A stretch of 64,000 nt of DNA, taken from assembly GCA_937858705.1 (NCBI GenBank), contig CALLZM010000006.1, positions 1-64,000 on the forward strand, given 5' to 3'. Position 1 is the first letter of the stretch; every line of letters starts with the position of its first letter. The position numbers were made by a program, and so were the translations under genes. The notes beneath the pieces were generated by a model. It was not told where the DNA came from and made no database searches. It saw only the letters and a program-made list of their open reading frames with translations. Shown in pieces: positions 11,402-18,661 of this stretch. The DNA comes from an uncultured Candidatus Saccharibacteria bacterium (GTDB lineage: Bacteria; Patescibacteriota; Saccharimonadia; Saccharimonadales; Saccharimonadaceae).

Positions 11402-11782
11402 TTACGACATTTTTGAGATGTAAAAGCAGGCAATAACTTCAAACAAGATTACCAGAATAATTCCGTAGGCGTTGCCTTCGCCAATAGATCGAATAGCGAG
11501 AAGGATAATGGGCGCAAGCGCCAAGGCCGAGGCATAGAGATAAATCTTTCTCCCTGGCAGGTATTTCACATTTCTCGCAAAAAAACGCTGGAGCGTCCAC
11601 TTGGCAGCTCGATCTATAAGGAATAATAAAAATACTAGCAAAACAAATGCTAGTATGAATAAAGCCGCGAAAAGTATAAGAATACCAATCGGGTGAATGT
11701 CGGCAGGTGTCGTAAAGTTAAAAATCAGCGATATAGCGAGTATCGAACTGACTAATAGAATGGCGATCAGCTGCTTTGTCAT
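11402..11782 (-). CDS. Small multi-pass membrane protein, unknown function
   Basis: 126 aa from the ATG at 11782. Four hydrophobic segments are evident (residues about 4-22, 31-56, 78-97 and 100-122) with a basic loop between the second and third (RAAKWTLQRFFARNVKYLPGRK). A longer frame continues upstream, but the ATG at 11782 is preceded by TATATT and then exactly six bases, a leaderless-type start seen repeatedly in this window. Alternatively it is the reading frame served by the structured region upstream. No family is recognised. Confidence 0.6.
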   Translation of the reverse strand: MTKQLIAILLVSSILAISLIFNFTTPADIHPIGILILFAALFILAFVLLVFLLFLIDRAAKWTLQRFFARNVKYLPGRKIYLYASALALAPIILLAIRSIGEGNAYGIILVILFEVIACFYISKMS

Positions 11783-11799
11783 TCTTTTAATATACACTA

Positions 11800-12184
11800 C
11801 CGCCTTACGATAGTACCACCCTCTCCTTAAGTTAAGGAGCCCGAGCGACGAGAACAATTTATAGAGGCGTCATCCCTAGTTAAAAAATAAATGGATACGC
11901 CGCTCTCAGTCGCTCAAAGGCCGAGATGACCGCTCCGACTTTTCGGAGCATAGTCCTTACGCGATTTTCCTCACACGTACTCGGAAGTCTCATCGCTATC
12001 ACTATGATATCGAGGATTAACCGAGTACGCAGGTACTCATCTAGCGTGCGCTCTAACACCAAGCATTTGGCGGAGCATAGGCACCGTTAGCGCTAAACTC
12101 ATCGCATAGCAACGATACCTACTGTCCGTCAAAAAGTGTTGTGATTGTTAAAGTTTTTTGGCTTTTTGTTTTGTTTAAAAGCTT
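11800..12184 (-). ncRNA. Candidate structured RNA or long leader, ~385 nt, unidentified
   Basis: This gap of about 600 bases has no convincing gene. On the minus strand a promoter (12191-12219) would start a transcript near 12184. The region then contains several clear stems: CTCCGA/TCGGAG at 11932-11948, CGTACTCGG (about 11979) with CCGAGTACG (about 12022), CTCCTTAA/TTAAGGAG near 11822-11838, and ACTATCG with CGGTAGT near 11802-11820. The short phrase GGAGCATAG occurs twice. A stretch AGGGTGGTAC near the 3' end resembles the T-box core, but the rest of the 14-nt T-box sequence does not match. It may be a free RNA or the leader of the membrane protein gene at 11402-11782. Boundaries are approximate. 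Confidence 0.45.
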
Positions 12185-12190
12185 AGTCTT

Positions 12191-12219
12191 ATACTAGCAC
12201 GCTTATGCTATTTCGTCAA
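12191..12219 (-). promoter_or_regulatory. Promoter of the structured RNA
   Basis: Reading leftwards, TTGACG (12219-12214), 17-nt spacer, TAGTAT (12196-12191). No reading frame starts within the next 380 bases, so the transcript begins with a long untranslated part. Confidence 0.55.
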
Positions 12220-12391
12220 TATATTTCCTTCATTTATACTTGTATTTATTACAACAATTAATCTTGTTGCTGTTTCTTACAGATACAGATTATCGATTGA
12301 TGTAAATTTATCATCATTGTGAAAAATATATAAATATCTCAATAGGTCTCGGCAACAGCCACTGGAACAGACCGTGTGCTATCATATATAC

Positions 12392-12868
12392 ATGCTCTAT
12401 CATGAACCTAAAGACTACCTATGCCCTTTCTGCAGTTGGCTAGCCGGCAATGAAACGGAATATAAACGACATAGCGACATTGTCCTGCAAGATTCACACA
12501 TCACAGCATTTATATCACCCAAATGGTGGCCAAATAATCCAGGAAATGTCATCATCATTCCAAATGCTCATACTGAAAATATTTACAGTATCGATAACGA
12601 TAGTATCAGCCGAATAGCTATTGCCACCAAACAAATTGCCCAAGCTATGCGCGAAACATATGAAGGCTGCACTGGCATATCCACTCGGCAGCACAATGAG
12701 CCAGACGGCAACCAAGCCGTCTGGCATTTCCACTCACATGTCCTTCCGCGCTACCCAGAAGACAATTTATATCAAAATCATGCCAATAGCCATTTCGCCC
12801 CGCCTGCCGATCGAGCACTGTATGCTACCCTGCTGCGGCAACATCTTGCAAAGCTGCATGAATCGTAG
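12392..12868 (+). CDS. HIT family (histidine triad) hydrolase
   Basis: 158 aa. It shows the histidine triad as WHFHSHVLPRY (around residue 118) and an N-terminal CPFCSWLAG block typical of the family, whose members hydrolyse nucleotide conjugates such as AMP-amines or Ap4A. The ATG at 12392 follows TATCAT (12380-12385) by exactly six bases, so the mRNA is predicted to begin at the start codon; a GTG 18 bases upstream would lie inside the promoter and is rejected. The C-terminus is predicted helical. Substrate cannot be read from sequence. Confidence 0.87.
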   Translation: MLYHEPKDYLCPFCSWLAGNETEYKRHSDIVLQDSHITAFISPKWWPNNPGNVIIIPNAHTENIYSIDNDSISRIAIATKQIAQAMRETYEGCTGISTRQHNEPDGNQAVWHFHSHVLPRYPEDNLYQNHANSHFAPPADRALYATLLRQHLAKLHES

Positions 12869-12978
12869 CCCTCCATAGATAGCGTAGCTAAACAGCTGTG
12901 AGCCACTACACCCAGTGATCGACTGAAAACGGTCAAAATAGTGTGGTATTTTTTACCTACATAATTTCTAGAAAACTG

Positions 12979-13007
12979 TTGACACAAGCGCTTTGGTGGC
13001 ATATTAT
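12979..13007 (+). promoter_or_regulatory. Near-consensus promoter of a candidate sRNA
   Basis: TTGACA (12979-12984), 17-nt spacer, TATTAT (13002-13007). It is one of the best promoters in the window, yet no reading frame starts within the ~100 bases before the terminator. Confidence 0.75.
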
Positions 13008-13013
13008 AGGGGT

Positions 13014-13111
13014 AGTTCCTGCACAAAATATTTGTTCAAGAACCAAAAATAAACATATATCGCAAACAACTCCACTTAAAACAACCACTCCTCGCAGGTG
13101 GTTGTTTTTTT
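13014..13111 (+). ncRNA. Candidate small non-coding RNA, ~98 nt
   Basis: The stretch lies between a near-perfect promoter (12979-13007) and a strong intrinsic terminator (13078-13111). It contains no ATG and no plausible ribosome site. The first third can form an imperfect hairpin between GTTCCTG and CAAGAAC; the middle is A-rich and unpaired, as in base-pairing sRNAs. It lacks the GGAA/AGCAG features of the SRP RNA and is too short for 6S RNA. It converges on tmRNA, which is on the other strand. The remaining bases from 12869 to 12978 show nothing recognisable. Confidence 0.6.
13078..13111 (+). terminator. Intrinsic terminator of the candidate sRNA
   Basis: Stem ACAACCAC (13081-13088) with GTGGTTGT (13098-13105), loop TCCTCGCAG, followed by a T run to 13111. 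Confidence 0.85.
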
Positions 13112-13138
13112 ATAGAATACCCAAGGAAAAGAATGTAT

Positions 13139-13163
13139 AAAAAAGCCCGACTATACGGTCGGG
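13139..13163 (-). terminator. Intrinsic terminator of tmRNA
   Basis: On the minus strand CCCGAC and GTCGGG arms (13163-13146) are followed by a run of six T about ten bases after the tmRNA CCA end. Confidence 0.85.
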
Positions 13164-13172
13164 ATCTTTTAT

Positions 13173-13588
13173 TGGTGGAGCTGCGGGGTACTGCCCCCCG
13201 GTCCGAATGGTAACGAGATATTCGTCTACAAGCTTAGTTTCGTTTGCAAAGTTTTATAACAATCGATGGCTCAAAATGAAACCAAAATACCAATCAATCG
13301 TTACGCAGAGAAAGTCCTACGAACAGCTGCTGCCCCATTCGTAGCAAGCGACATGTATATAACACCTCGTCCGTTCTATGTCGCCTGAACGGAGAGATGG
13401 CTGTTAGACTAGGCTACAGCTGGCGCAAAAGAAAGGCCAGAGAAGGCGCGAGAGATACCCTCGGCACCGCCCTTAACGAATTCTTTTACTTTAGCAAATG
13501 TGTTTGCAATTAAAAATATGCGTATCGTGCAAAATCGACTTGCGAAATATCCTGTTAAGGTCCAATCGTCGAAAGCTGTATCAGCCCC
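13173..13588 (-). ncRNA. ssrA: tmRNA with an unusually long tag
   Basis: 416 nt. The 5' end GGGGCTGATACAGC...TTCGACG (from 13588) and the 3' end CAGCTCCACCA (to 13173) pair as an Ala-type acceptor stem, with a T-arm just upstream; CCA is encoded. An internal frame resumes at GCA (13507) and ends at TAG (13411-13409), encoding 32 residues that start ANTFAKVKEF and finish SFAPAVA. The small hydrophobic C-terminus fits a protease-directing tag. Most bacterial tags have 8-16 residues, with mycoplasma tags longer, so 32 is at the upper end. A TATAAT sits at 13607-13602. tmRNA rescues stalled ribosomes with SmpB, which is not in the window. Confidence 0.93.
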
Positions 13589-13656
13589 GTACCTATCTGT
13601 TATTATAGCAAATTGCTCTTTCAAAGTCTAGCGACCTATGCTTTACTATAAGCAGC

Positions 13657-15159
13657 ATGGGAAGTGTATCAAAAATTCTTTCTGCATCACCGGTCGGCTT
13701 TGATGGCTGCCTGGTTGAGGTGGAGAGCGATATTACGAAAGGCCTTCCGAACTTTCGGGTCGTTGGGCTTGCCAATAAGTCTATCGACGAAGCCAGAGAG
13801 CGCGTTCGTAGCGCCATCGTCAACTCTTTGCTAGAATTTCCCTCAAAGCGCATTACGGTGAACCTAGCGCCCGCTGAGCTGCCAAAAGAAGGCACTCACT
13901 ACGATTTGCCTATTGCCCTGGCTGTTTTGCAGAGTAGCGGGCAGCTAAAAAGCGAGGATCTCCCATCATCACTCTTTGCAGGTGAGCTATCACTCGATGG
14001 GCGAATCCGCCCTATCGCCTGTGCTATCACTGTGGCCGAGACTGCCAAACTAAACGGCATCAAGACCGTATTTCTCCCTGAAGAAAATGTAGCCCAAGCG
14101 AGTCTAGTGCACGGCGTTCAAATCATCGGAGTGGCTTCTTTAAAGCAACTTTTTCTGCACCTCAAGAAAGAATTGCTCATCGAGCCTAGCCTTGCCAAAA
14201 AAATCGATGCCCCTACACACATCGATATTGGCCTTGATGACATTGAAGGACAAGAGCAGGCCAAACGAGCGATGATCATTGCTGCTGCTGGGCGACACAA
14301 TATCTTGCTCAGCGGACCTCCTGGGTCTGGAAAAACGATGCTCGGTAAGGTGCTCGTTAACCTTTTACCACCTCTTTCTAGTGAAGAGCAGTTATTGGTC
14401 ACGAAGATCCATGGCCTCGCCGGCGAACACATAGACACGGCTGTGATCAAACGACCATTCCGCACCCCTCATCACACCGCCAGTCGAACCGCCCTAGTGG
14501 GCGGTGGTACTCACCCCAAGCCAGGCGAAATCAGCCTCGCTCACCTTGGAGTACTATTTATGGATGAAATACCCGAATATCCGAGGTCGTCTCTTGAAGT
14601 TTTACGACAACCCCTTGAAGACCGAATTATCACAATCACCAGGGCGAGCGGTCGCGCGCACTATCCTGCCGATTTCATGCTGGTCGCGACCATGAACCCC
14701 TGCCCTTGCGGCCATCATGGCGATGAGCGGAAAGAGTGTAGTTGCACTTTCCAGCAGATAAGCAGCTATCAGTCCAAGTTGTCTGGCCCCTTGCTTGACC
14801 GTATTGATTTAAAAATTACCGTCAAACGAGTAGCAAATGACCGGCTCATGCACGATAAATCGATGACATATGCACAACATTTCAAAGTGCTAGAGTCTAT
14901 AAAAAGCGCAACCGCAATACAAAATGAACGATATAAAAGTAGCGTAAAATACAACAGCAATTTAACGAACAAGGAGATAAAGCAGACCGCCAACATAGAC
15001 TCAGACGCGAGCAAACTGCTGGTCGCTGCTGCTGACAAGCTGGGACTCAGCGCCCGCTCTACTTTCAAGGTGTTGAAAGTAGCAAGGACTATCGCCGATC
15101 TCGAAAAATCGGACCGAGTAACAGCAGCTCATGTAAGCGAAGCCTTACAATACCGATAA
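13657..15159 (+). CDS. comM: YifB/ComM-family Mg-chelatase-like AAA ATPase
   Basis: 500 aa, the usual family length. An N-terminal ChlI-like domain (residues 1-165, with ASPVGFDGCLVEVESDITKGLPNF and LSLDGRIRPI) precedes an AAA core with Walker A LLSGPPGSGKTML (about 215), Walker B LFMDEIPE, and a zinc-like CPCGHHG...CSC block near residue 350. In Vibrio, ComM is a helicase that helps integrate DNA during natural transformation. Together with the type IV pilus genes this suggests DNA uptake, although no comEC or dprA lies in the window. The ATG follows TACTAT by seven bases, a nearly leaderless start. The preceding gene on the other strand is tmRNA. Confidence 0.93.
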   Translation: MGSVSKILSASPVGFDGCLVEVESDITKGLPNFRVVGLANKSIDEARERVRSAIVNSLLEFPSKRITVNLAPAELPKEGTHYDLPIALAVLQSSGQLKSEDLPSSLFAGELSLDGRIRPIACAITVAETAKLNGIKTVFLPEENVAQASLVHGVQIIGVASLKQLFLHLKKELLIEPSLAKKIDAPTHIDIGLDDIEGQEQAKRAMIIAAAGRHNILLSGPPGSGKTMLGKVLVNLLPPLSSEEQLLVTKIHGLAGEHIDTAVIKRPFRTPHHTASRTALVGGGTHPKPGEISLAHLGVLFMDEIPEYPRSSLEVLRQPLEDRIITITRASGRAHYPADFMLVATMNPCPCGHHGDERKECSCTFQQISSYQSKLSGPLLDRIDLKITVKRVANDRLMHDKSMTYAQHFKVLESIKSATAIQNERYKSSVKYNSNLTNKEIKQTANIDSDASKLLVAAADKLGLSARSTFKVLKVARTIADLEKSDRVTAAHVSEALQYR

Positions 15160-15175
15160 ACTTGTCTCAAAGATG

Positions 15176-15204
15176 TTGCACCTCTGTGGTTTTTTTGCTA
15201 TAAT
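15176..15204 (+). promoter_or_regulatory. Promoter of infC-rpmI-rplT
   Basis: TTGCAC (15176-15181), 17-nt spacer, TATAAT (15199-15204). The leader before infC is about 48 nt. Confidence 0.75.
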
Positions 15205-15258
15205 ACGACCTTGAAAACATTAATAACATTGCTTAACGAGCAATAAGGAGAATCTGCG

Positions 15259-15765
15259 ATCAACAGATCCATACGAATTAACGAATCCATTCGGGCTCGT
15301 GAACTGCGTGTTGTTGGTGCTGACGGCGAACAACTTGGTATCATGTCGAGACAAGAGGCGCTCAAGGTTGCCGAAGAGGCTGGCGTAGACTTGGTGGAAA
15401 TATCACCAAACGCCAACCCACCTGTGGCTAAAGTCATCGACTGGGGCAAGTACCAGTATCAGCAAATGAAACAACAACGCAAGAACCGACACAATAACAA
15501 AGCGAGTGAGCTTAAACAAATTCGATTCGGTCTAAAAATAGGCTCCAACGACTTAGAAATCAAGCTTCGTAAGATACGCGAATTTCTAACCGAAGGACAC
15601 AAGGTGAAAATCCTTATTTTTTATCGAGGACGAGAAATGGCTCACAAGGAAATCGGGTATGAATTAATCGATCGAATTATCGCAGCTCTCGAAGACGATG
15701 CAGTCGTTGAGCAAAAACCTCAGATGGCAGGTCGCAATCTGAGTATCACAGTAAGGAGTAAGTAA
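15259..15765 (+). CDS. infC: Translation initiation factor IF-3, probable AUC start
   Basis: 168 aa if translation begins at ATC 15259. The homologous frame includes [20 protein letters not shown] before the first in-frame ATG (15343), and that region is part of the conserved IF3-N domain. The only well-placed Shine-Dalgarno, AAGGAG at 15245-15250, is eight bases before the ATC. IF3-N spans residues 1-75, a linker 76-90 and IF3-C 91-168. IF3 binds 30S subunits and rejects non-canonical starts; E. coli infC starts at AUU and is repressed by IF3 for that reason, so an AUC start implies the same loop. The gene overlaps rpmI by one base, and infC-rpmI-rplT is the standard order. Confidence 0.93.
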   Translation: MNRSIRINESIRARELRVVGADGEQLGIMSRQEALKVAEEAGVDLVEISPNANPPVAKVIDWGKYQYQQMKQQRKNRHNNKASELKQIRFGLKIGSNDLEIKLRKIREFLTEGHKVKILIFYRGREMAHKEIGYELIDRIIAALEDDAVVEQKPQMAGRNLSITVRSK

Positions 15766-15959
15766 TGCCTAAATTGAAAACCCACAAGGCTACTGCCAAG
15801 CGAGTAAAAATCACTGGTAGTGGCAAGCTGGTTCGCGAGCGAGCATTCGGCAACCACATGCTTTCCAAAAAAAGCAAAAGTCGCAAGCGAAATATCAACA
15901 CCCCAGCAGCCGTCACAGGTAAGACCGCTAAAAATCTTAAACGAGCCCTAGGAGTCTAA
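15765..15959 (+). CDS. rpmI: 50S ribosomal protein L35
   Basis: 64 aa, very basic, with the family pattern [20 protein letters not shown] and [12 protein letters not shown]. Its ATG overlaps the infC stop (TAATG), so the two are translationally coupled. It is the middle gene of infC-rpmI-rplT and belongs to the large ribosomal subunit. Confidence 0.97.
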   Translation: MPKLKTHKATAKRVKITGSGKLVRERAFGNHMLSKKSKSRKRNINTPAAVTGKTAKNLKRALGV

Positions 15960-15961
15960 TC

Positions 15962-16306
15962 ATGAGAGTTAAACGAGGAGTTACTGCTCGCGCCAAGCAC
16001 AAGAAAATTCTAAAGCAAGCTAAAGGCATGCAGCACAACCGCACCCGAAGCTTCCGTCTTGCTAAGCAGGGCGTTATTCGAGCACTTCAATACGCGTATC
16101 GCGACCGTCGCAATAAGAAACGCGACCTTCGCAGCCTATGGATTACCCGCATTAACGCTGCTGCGCGTGAAAATGGCACCACTTATGGAAAACTTATTGC
16201 TGGCATCAAAAATTCAAGCGTCGAGCTTGATCGTAAAGTACTCGCAGAACTAGCCGTAAATGAGCCAAAAGCGTTTAAGGCAATCGTAGAAGCAGTTACG
16301 AAATAG
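15962..16306 (+). CDS. rplT: 50S ribosomal protein L20
   Basis: 114 aa with the conserved N-terminal helix region ([15 protein letters not shown]) and the [11 protein letters not shown] block. L20 is an early assembly protein of the 50S subunit and in many bacteria represses this operon by binding its leader; whether that applies here cannot be seen, as the leader is only ~48 nt. Ends 17 bases before a long terminator hairpin. Confidence 0.97.
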   Translation: MRVKRGVTARAKHKKILKQAKGMQHNRTRSFRLAKQGVIRALQYAYRDRRNKKRDLRSLWITRINAAARENGTTYGKLIAGIKNSSVELDRKVLAELAVNEPKAFKAIVEAVTK

Positions 16307-16322
16307 CAAGCAAAGTCTTCTT

Positions 16323-16359
16323 ACTAAAAATACCTCTTGCAACAAGAGGTATTTTTAGT
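16323..16359. terminator. Bidirectional terminator between rplT and RNase P RNA
   Basis: A perfect 17-bp stem (ACTAAAAATACCTCTTG and its complement) closes a three-base CAA loop. The A-rich left arm supplies T runs in both directions, so it can end rplT on the plus strand and rnpB on the minus strand. Confidence 0.85.
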
Positions 16360-16360
16360 A

Positions 16361-16683
16361 GCGTGCCTATAAGCCGGGTTCTGTCGAGAACGATCATCTA
16401 TCTAGTTGCACCGTTGCCGATACAATCAAGCGGTTATCGATTTGCCGGCGAGCACCGTGTAATGCAAATCTCCTTGCAGCAGACAGGGTTTACCTCCTCT
16501 ACATGTCACCATGTATCGCTACAGTCTCTTACACTGCTCGTTTCACCCTTACCTTTCTCTGAAGGAAAGGCGGTTTCGTTTCTGTGGCACTTTCCCTAGG
16601 GTTTCCCCCGGTCGCCGTTAGCGACTGTCCTGCTCTATGCTGCCCGGACTTTCCTCTCCATCTGGAGCGACCGTTCAGCACGC
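16361..16683 (-). ncRNA. rnpB: RNase P RNA (type A-like)
   Basis: 323 nt. The minus strand contains the diagnostic blocks GAGGAAAGTCCGGGC near the 5' end, GGTAAGGGTGAAA, GTAAGAG in the middle, and ACAGAACCCGGCTTATAG at the 3' end. The first bases GCGTGC pair with GCACGC at the 3' end to form P1. It is the catalytic RNA that trims tRNA 5' ends. A TATAAT (16697-16692) lies eight bases before the proposed 5' end, and tRNA-Pro ends 28 bases upstream, so co-transcription with the tRNA is possible too. Confidence 0.95.
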
Positions 16684-16710
16684 TATCTACTATTATACTA
16701 CGTCAAAATA

Positions 16711-16787
16711 TGGTCGGGGCGACAAGACTTGAACTTGCGACCTCACGGCCCCCAGCCGTGCGCGCTACCAGGCTGCGCCACGCCCCG
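16711..16787 (-). tRNA. tRNA-Pro (GGG)
   Basis: Cloverleaf with acceptor CGGGGCG/CGCCCCG, anticodon stem CACGG/CCGTG and loop CTGGGGG giving anticodon GGG. CCA is encoded. The 170 bases upstream (16788-16956) hold no gene; the only structures seen are palindromes GTACCCACGGGTAC (16861-16874) and ATCCCTCAGGGAT. Confidence 0.95.
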
Positions 16788-16956
16788 AAAACAAAAAACC
16801 CTAAGGGACTTTCCGCGATTGATATTCCCCGCATATATGCAAGGTGGGTCATCTCACACCGTACCCACGGGTACGATAGATATTGAAATCCCTATCAAAA
16901 TGATGTTAGGAAAATCATTTACGCTTCAATCCCTCAGGGATACTCTTAGTATACCA

Positions 16957-17604
16957 CTATTTTACGCCGAACAGTACCATAAAAAAGCCAAGAATCGCAT
17001 TGATAACACCGCTCATAAAACTTCCTATCTGGCTACTGAATAATAACACGAGAGCAAATACCAAAAATACCCCCGATCGCTCGATGACTTCCATACCTCT
17101 TCGAATAAAATCTGGCGCCAAAGCATATACCACTCTCGATCCATCGAGCGGCGGAATTGGCAACATATTAAAGACAAAGAACCCGAGATTCACACTCACC
17201 ATGGCAAGAACTATTTGCCCAAACAGAGACACCTCAACACCCAGAGTCGTAATAATCCCGCTGAGAACTCCCACGCCAAAAGCCAAGAACGCAATCAGTA
17301 GATTTGTTAAGGGGCCCGCCAAAGCAACAAGTGCCGCGCCCCATTCACCATATTTCACCTTATTCGGGTCGAACTGCACCGGCTTTGCACCTCCAAATAT
17401 AGGCATTCCGGCCATCGCAAGAAAAACCGGCAAGAGAATAGTCATGAATGGATCGATATGCTTGACTGGGTTGAGTGTTAGTCGCCCTTGATGCTTTGCC
17501 GTATCATCACCAAGCAAGTATGCCATAAAACCATGCATCGCCTCGTGAAGTGTCATCGAAAACAAAATAACACCTATAACAATTACTATGCATTGAATAT
17601 CCAT
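16957..17604 (-). CDS. Site-2 protease family (M50) membrane metalloprotease
   Basis: 215 aa with five to six membrane segments. The zinc-binding HEAMHG motif lies near residue 20 in the first helix and the second-motif region NMLPIPPLDGSRV near residue 147, the NPxxDG-like site that supplies the third ligand. Family members cleave substrates within the membrane, often anti-sigma factors. No PDZ domain is present, so this is the minimal prokaryotic type. It stands alone between tRNA-Pro and rpmB. A TACAAT lies ten bases before the start. Confidence 0.9.
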   Translation of the reverse strand: MDIQCIVIVIGVILFSMTLHEAMHGFMAYLLGDDTAKHQGRLTLNPVKHIDPFMTILLPVFLAMAGMPIFGGAKPVQFDPNKVKYGEWGAALVALAGPLTNLLIAFLAFGVGVLSGIITTLGVEVSLFGQIVLAMVSVNLGFFVFNMLPIPPLDGSRVVYALAPDFIRRGMEVIERSGVFLVFALVLLFSSQIGSFMSGVINAILGFFMVLFGVK

Positions 17605-17645
17605 CGCACAATCTATTGTATCATTTTTTCACAACCGCATCCCCG

Positions 17646-17674
17646 TTGACATGACACGAGCAATGGCGTATAAT
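17646..17674 (+). promoter_or_regulatory. Consensus promoter of rpmB
   Basis: TTGACA (17646-17651), 17-nt spacer, TATAAT (17669-17674): a perfect match to the sigma-70 consensus, with a leader of about 29 nt before rpmB. Confidence 0.88.
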
Positions 17675-17709
17675 TGAGTAGATTGTAAAAAATAACTGGA
17701 AGTAATACT

Positions 17710-17925
17710 ATGGCATCGAAGTGTGAAATAACTGGGAAAGGTAAGCAATTTGGCAACAATGTTAGCTTCTCTTTGAGGCGAACAAAGCGAGTTTTTAAGC
17801 CAAATCTTCAGAAAAAGACGGTTATCGTAGACGGTCAAGCAGTAAAATTAACTGTTTCGACTCAAGCTATCCGTACGCTCAAGAAGAAAGGCCTCCTTCC
17901 TTCAGGCAAAAAACAGGCTGCATAA
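17710..17925 (+). CDS. rpmB: 50S ribosomal protein L28
   Basis: 71 aa, basic, with the L28 pattern KCEITGKGKQFGNNVSFSLRRTKR and a C-terminal KKKGLLPSGKKQ tail. Only one cysteine is present, so it is the zinc-free form of L28. Transcribed alone from a consensus promoter and ended by a terminator at 17951. Confidence 0.96.
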   Translation: MASKCEITGKGKQFGNNVSFSLRRTKRVFKPNLQKKTVIVDGQAVKLTVSTQAIRTLKKKGLLPSGKKQAA

Positions 17926-17950
17926 GCTATAACTCTTGCCCTGAAAAACC

Positions 17951-17982
17951 CTCCCATTCTCTTAAAAAGAAATGGGAGTTTT
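17951..17982. terminator. Terminator after rpmB
   Basis: Arms CTCCCATT (17951-17958) and AATGGGAG (17971-17978) followed by TTTTTTA. A-runs before the left arm would let it also end the leftward transcript of the MBL-fold gene. Confidence 0.85.
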
Positions 17983-18001
17983 TTATTACCTCTCTAGCAA
18001 G

Positions 18002-18643
18002 CTACGCTACTTCGAGCGCATAGATAGTTAAGGCCGCAGGTAGTGCTGTTGAATTCTTCAGTTTATATTTACTTACCGTCTCCACTGGAGCACCCAGCTC
18101 TTTCGTGAATACATCGAGAGACTCTTGCGGGACCTCATAGTCTATACCATTCGTAGCAAAATGAACAGGAATGACCGCTTTTGGCTCAATATTTCTTGTA
18201 ATCTTTGCAGCATCAACAGAGTCGAGTGTATAACCACCACCGCCAACCGGTATGATAAGTATGTCCACCACACCAAGACCCTCCAGTTGTTCGTCGCTCA
18301 ATTTGGCAGCAATATTACCAATAATTCCGATGGACACATCGCCCACCTCTATTCGGTAGAGTGTGCTAGCGGAGGCTTCAAACTCGGTGTCGATATGTCG
18401 CTGCGCGGCAATACCCCGGATAGAGAATGGTCCGACCTCGTATTCTCCTGGGCCTTCAAGCGATAACACCTCTTCGGCTCCATCAACTATCAAAAATCGC
18501 TTTTCGGTTGCTAGTTGTGCCGCAGATTTCGGCATTTTTGGCTGCTTGAGACCGATTGAAGCTAGATTGCCGTCGACCACCAATGACAAATCTTTGCCAT
18601 GCACCCACACGCTATTTCCGCCTTTGTATTCTATTTCGAACAT
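18002..18643 (-). CDS. MBL-fold protein lacking the metal-binding HxHxDH motif
   Basis: 213 aa. The overall pattern (EYKGGNSVWVHGKD, GEYEVGPFSIRGI, a DILIIPVGGGGYTLD block, PKAVIPVHF) matches the beta-lactamase-fold group related to UPF0173 hydrolases. The HxHxDH zinc motif of active enzymes is absent; the only candidate ligands are the His in RHID and the His in PVHF. It may be non-catalytic or use a different metal site. It lies 18 bases downstream of the wHTH-nucleotidyltransferase gene in the same direction. No partner protein suggests a function. Confidence 0.75.
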   Translation of the reverse strand: MFEIEYKGGNSVWVHGKDLSLVVDGNLASIGLKQPKMPKSAAQLATEKRFLIVDGAEEVLSLEGPGEYEVGPFSIRGIAAQRHIDTEFEASASTLYRIEVGDVSIGIIGNIAAKLSDEQLEGLGVVDILIIPVGGGGYTLDSVDAAKITRNIEPKAVIPVHFATNGIDYEVPQESLDVFTKELGAPVETVSKYKLKNSTALPAALTIYALEVA

Positions 18644-18661
18644 ATATCTTTCTCCTCTTTT

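Noticed and set aside
11800-12184. T-box riboswitch for the membrane protein gene
   Set aside because: Only AGGGTGGTAC of the 14-nt T-box sequence is present; the rest (CGCG) is not, and the gene is not amino-acid-related. Kept as an unidentified structured RNA.
12943-13140. 65-codon frame across the candidate sRNA
   Set aside because: It crosses the promoter and the terminator and has no ribosome site.
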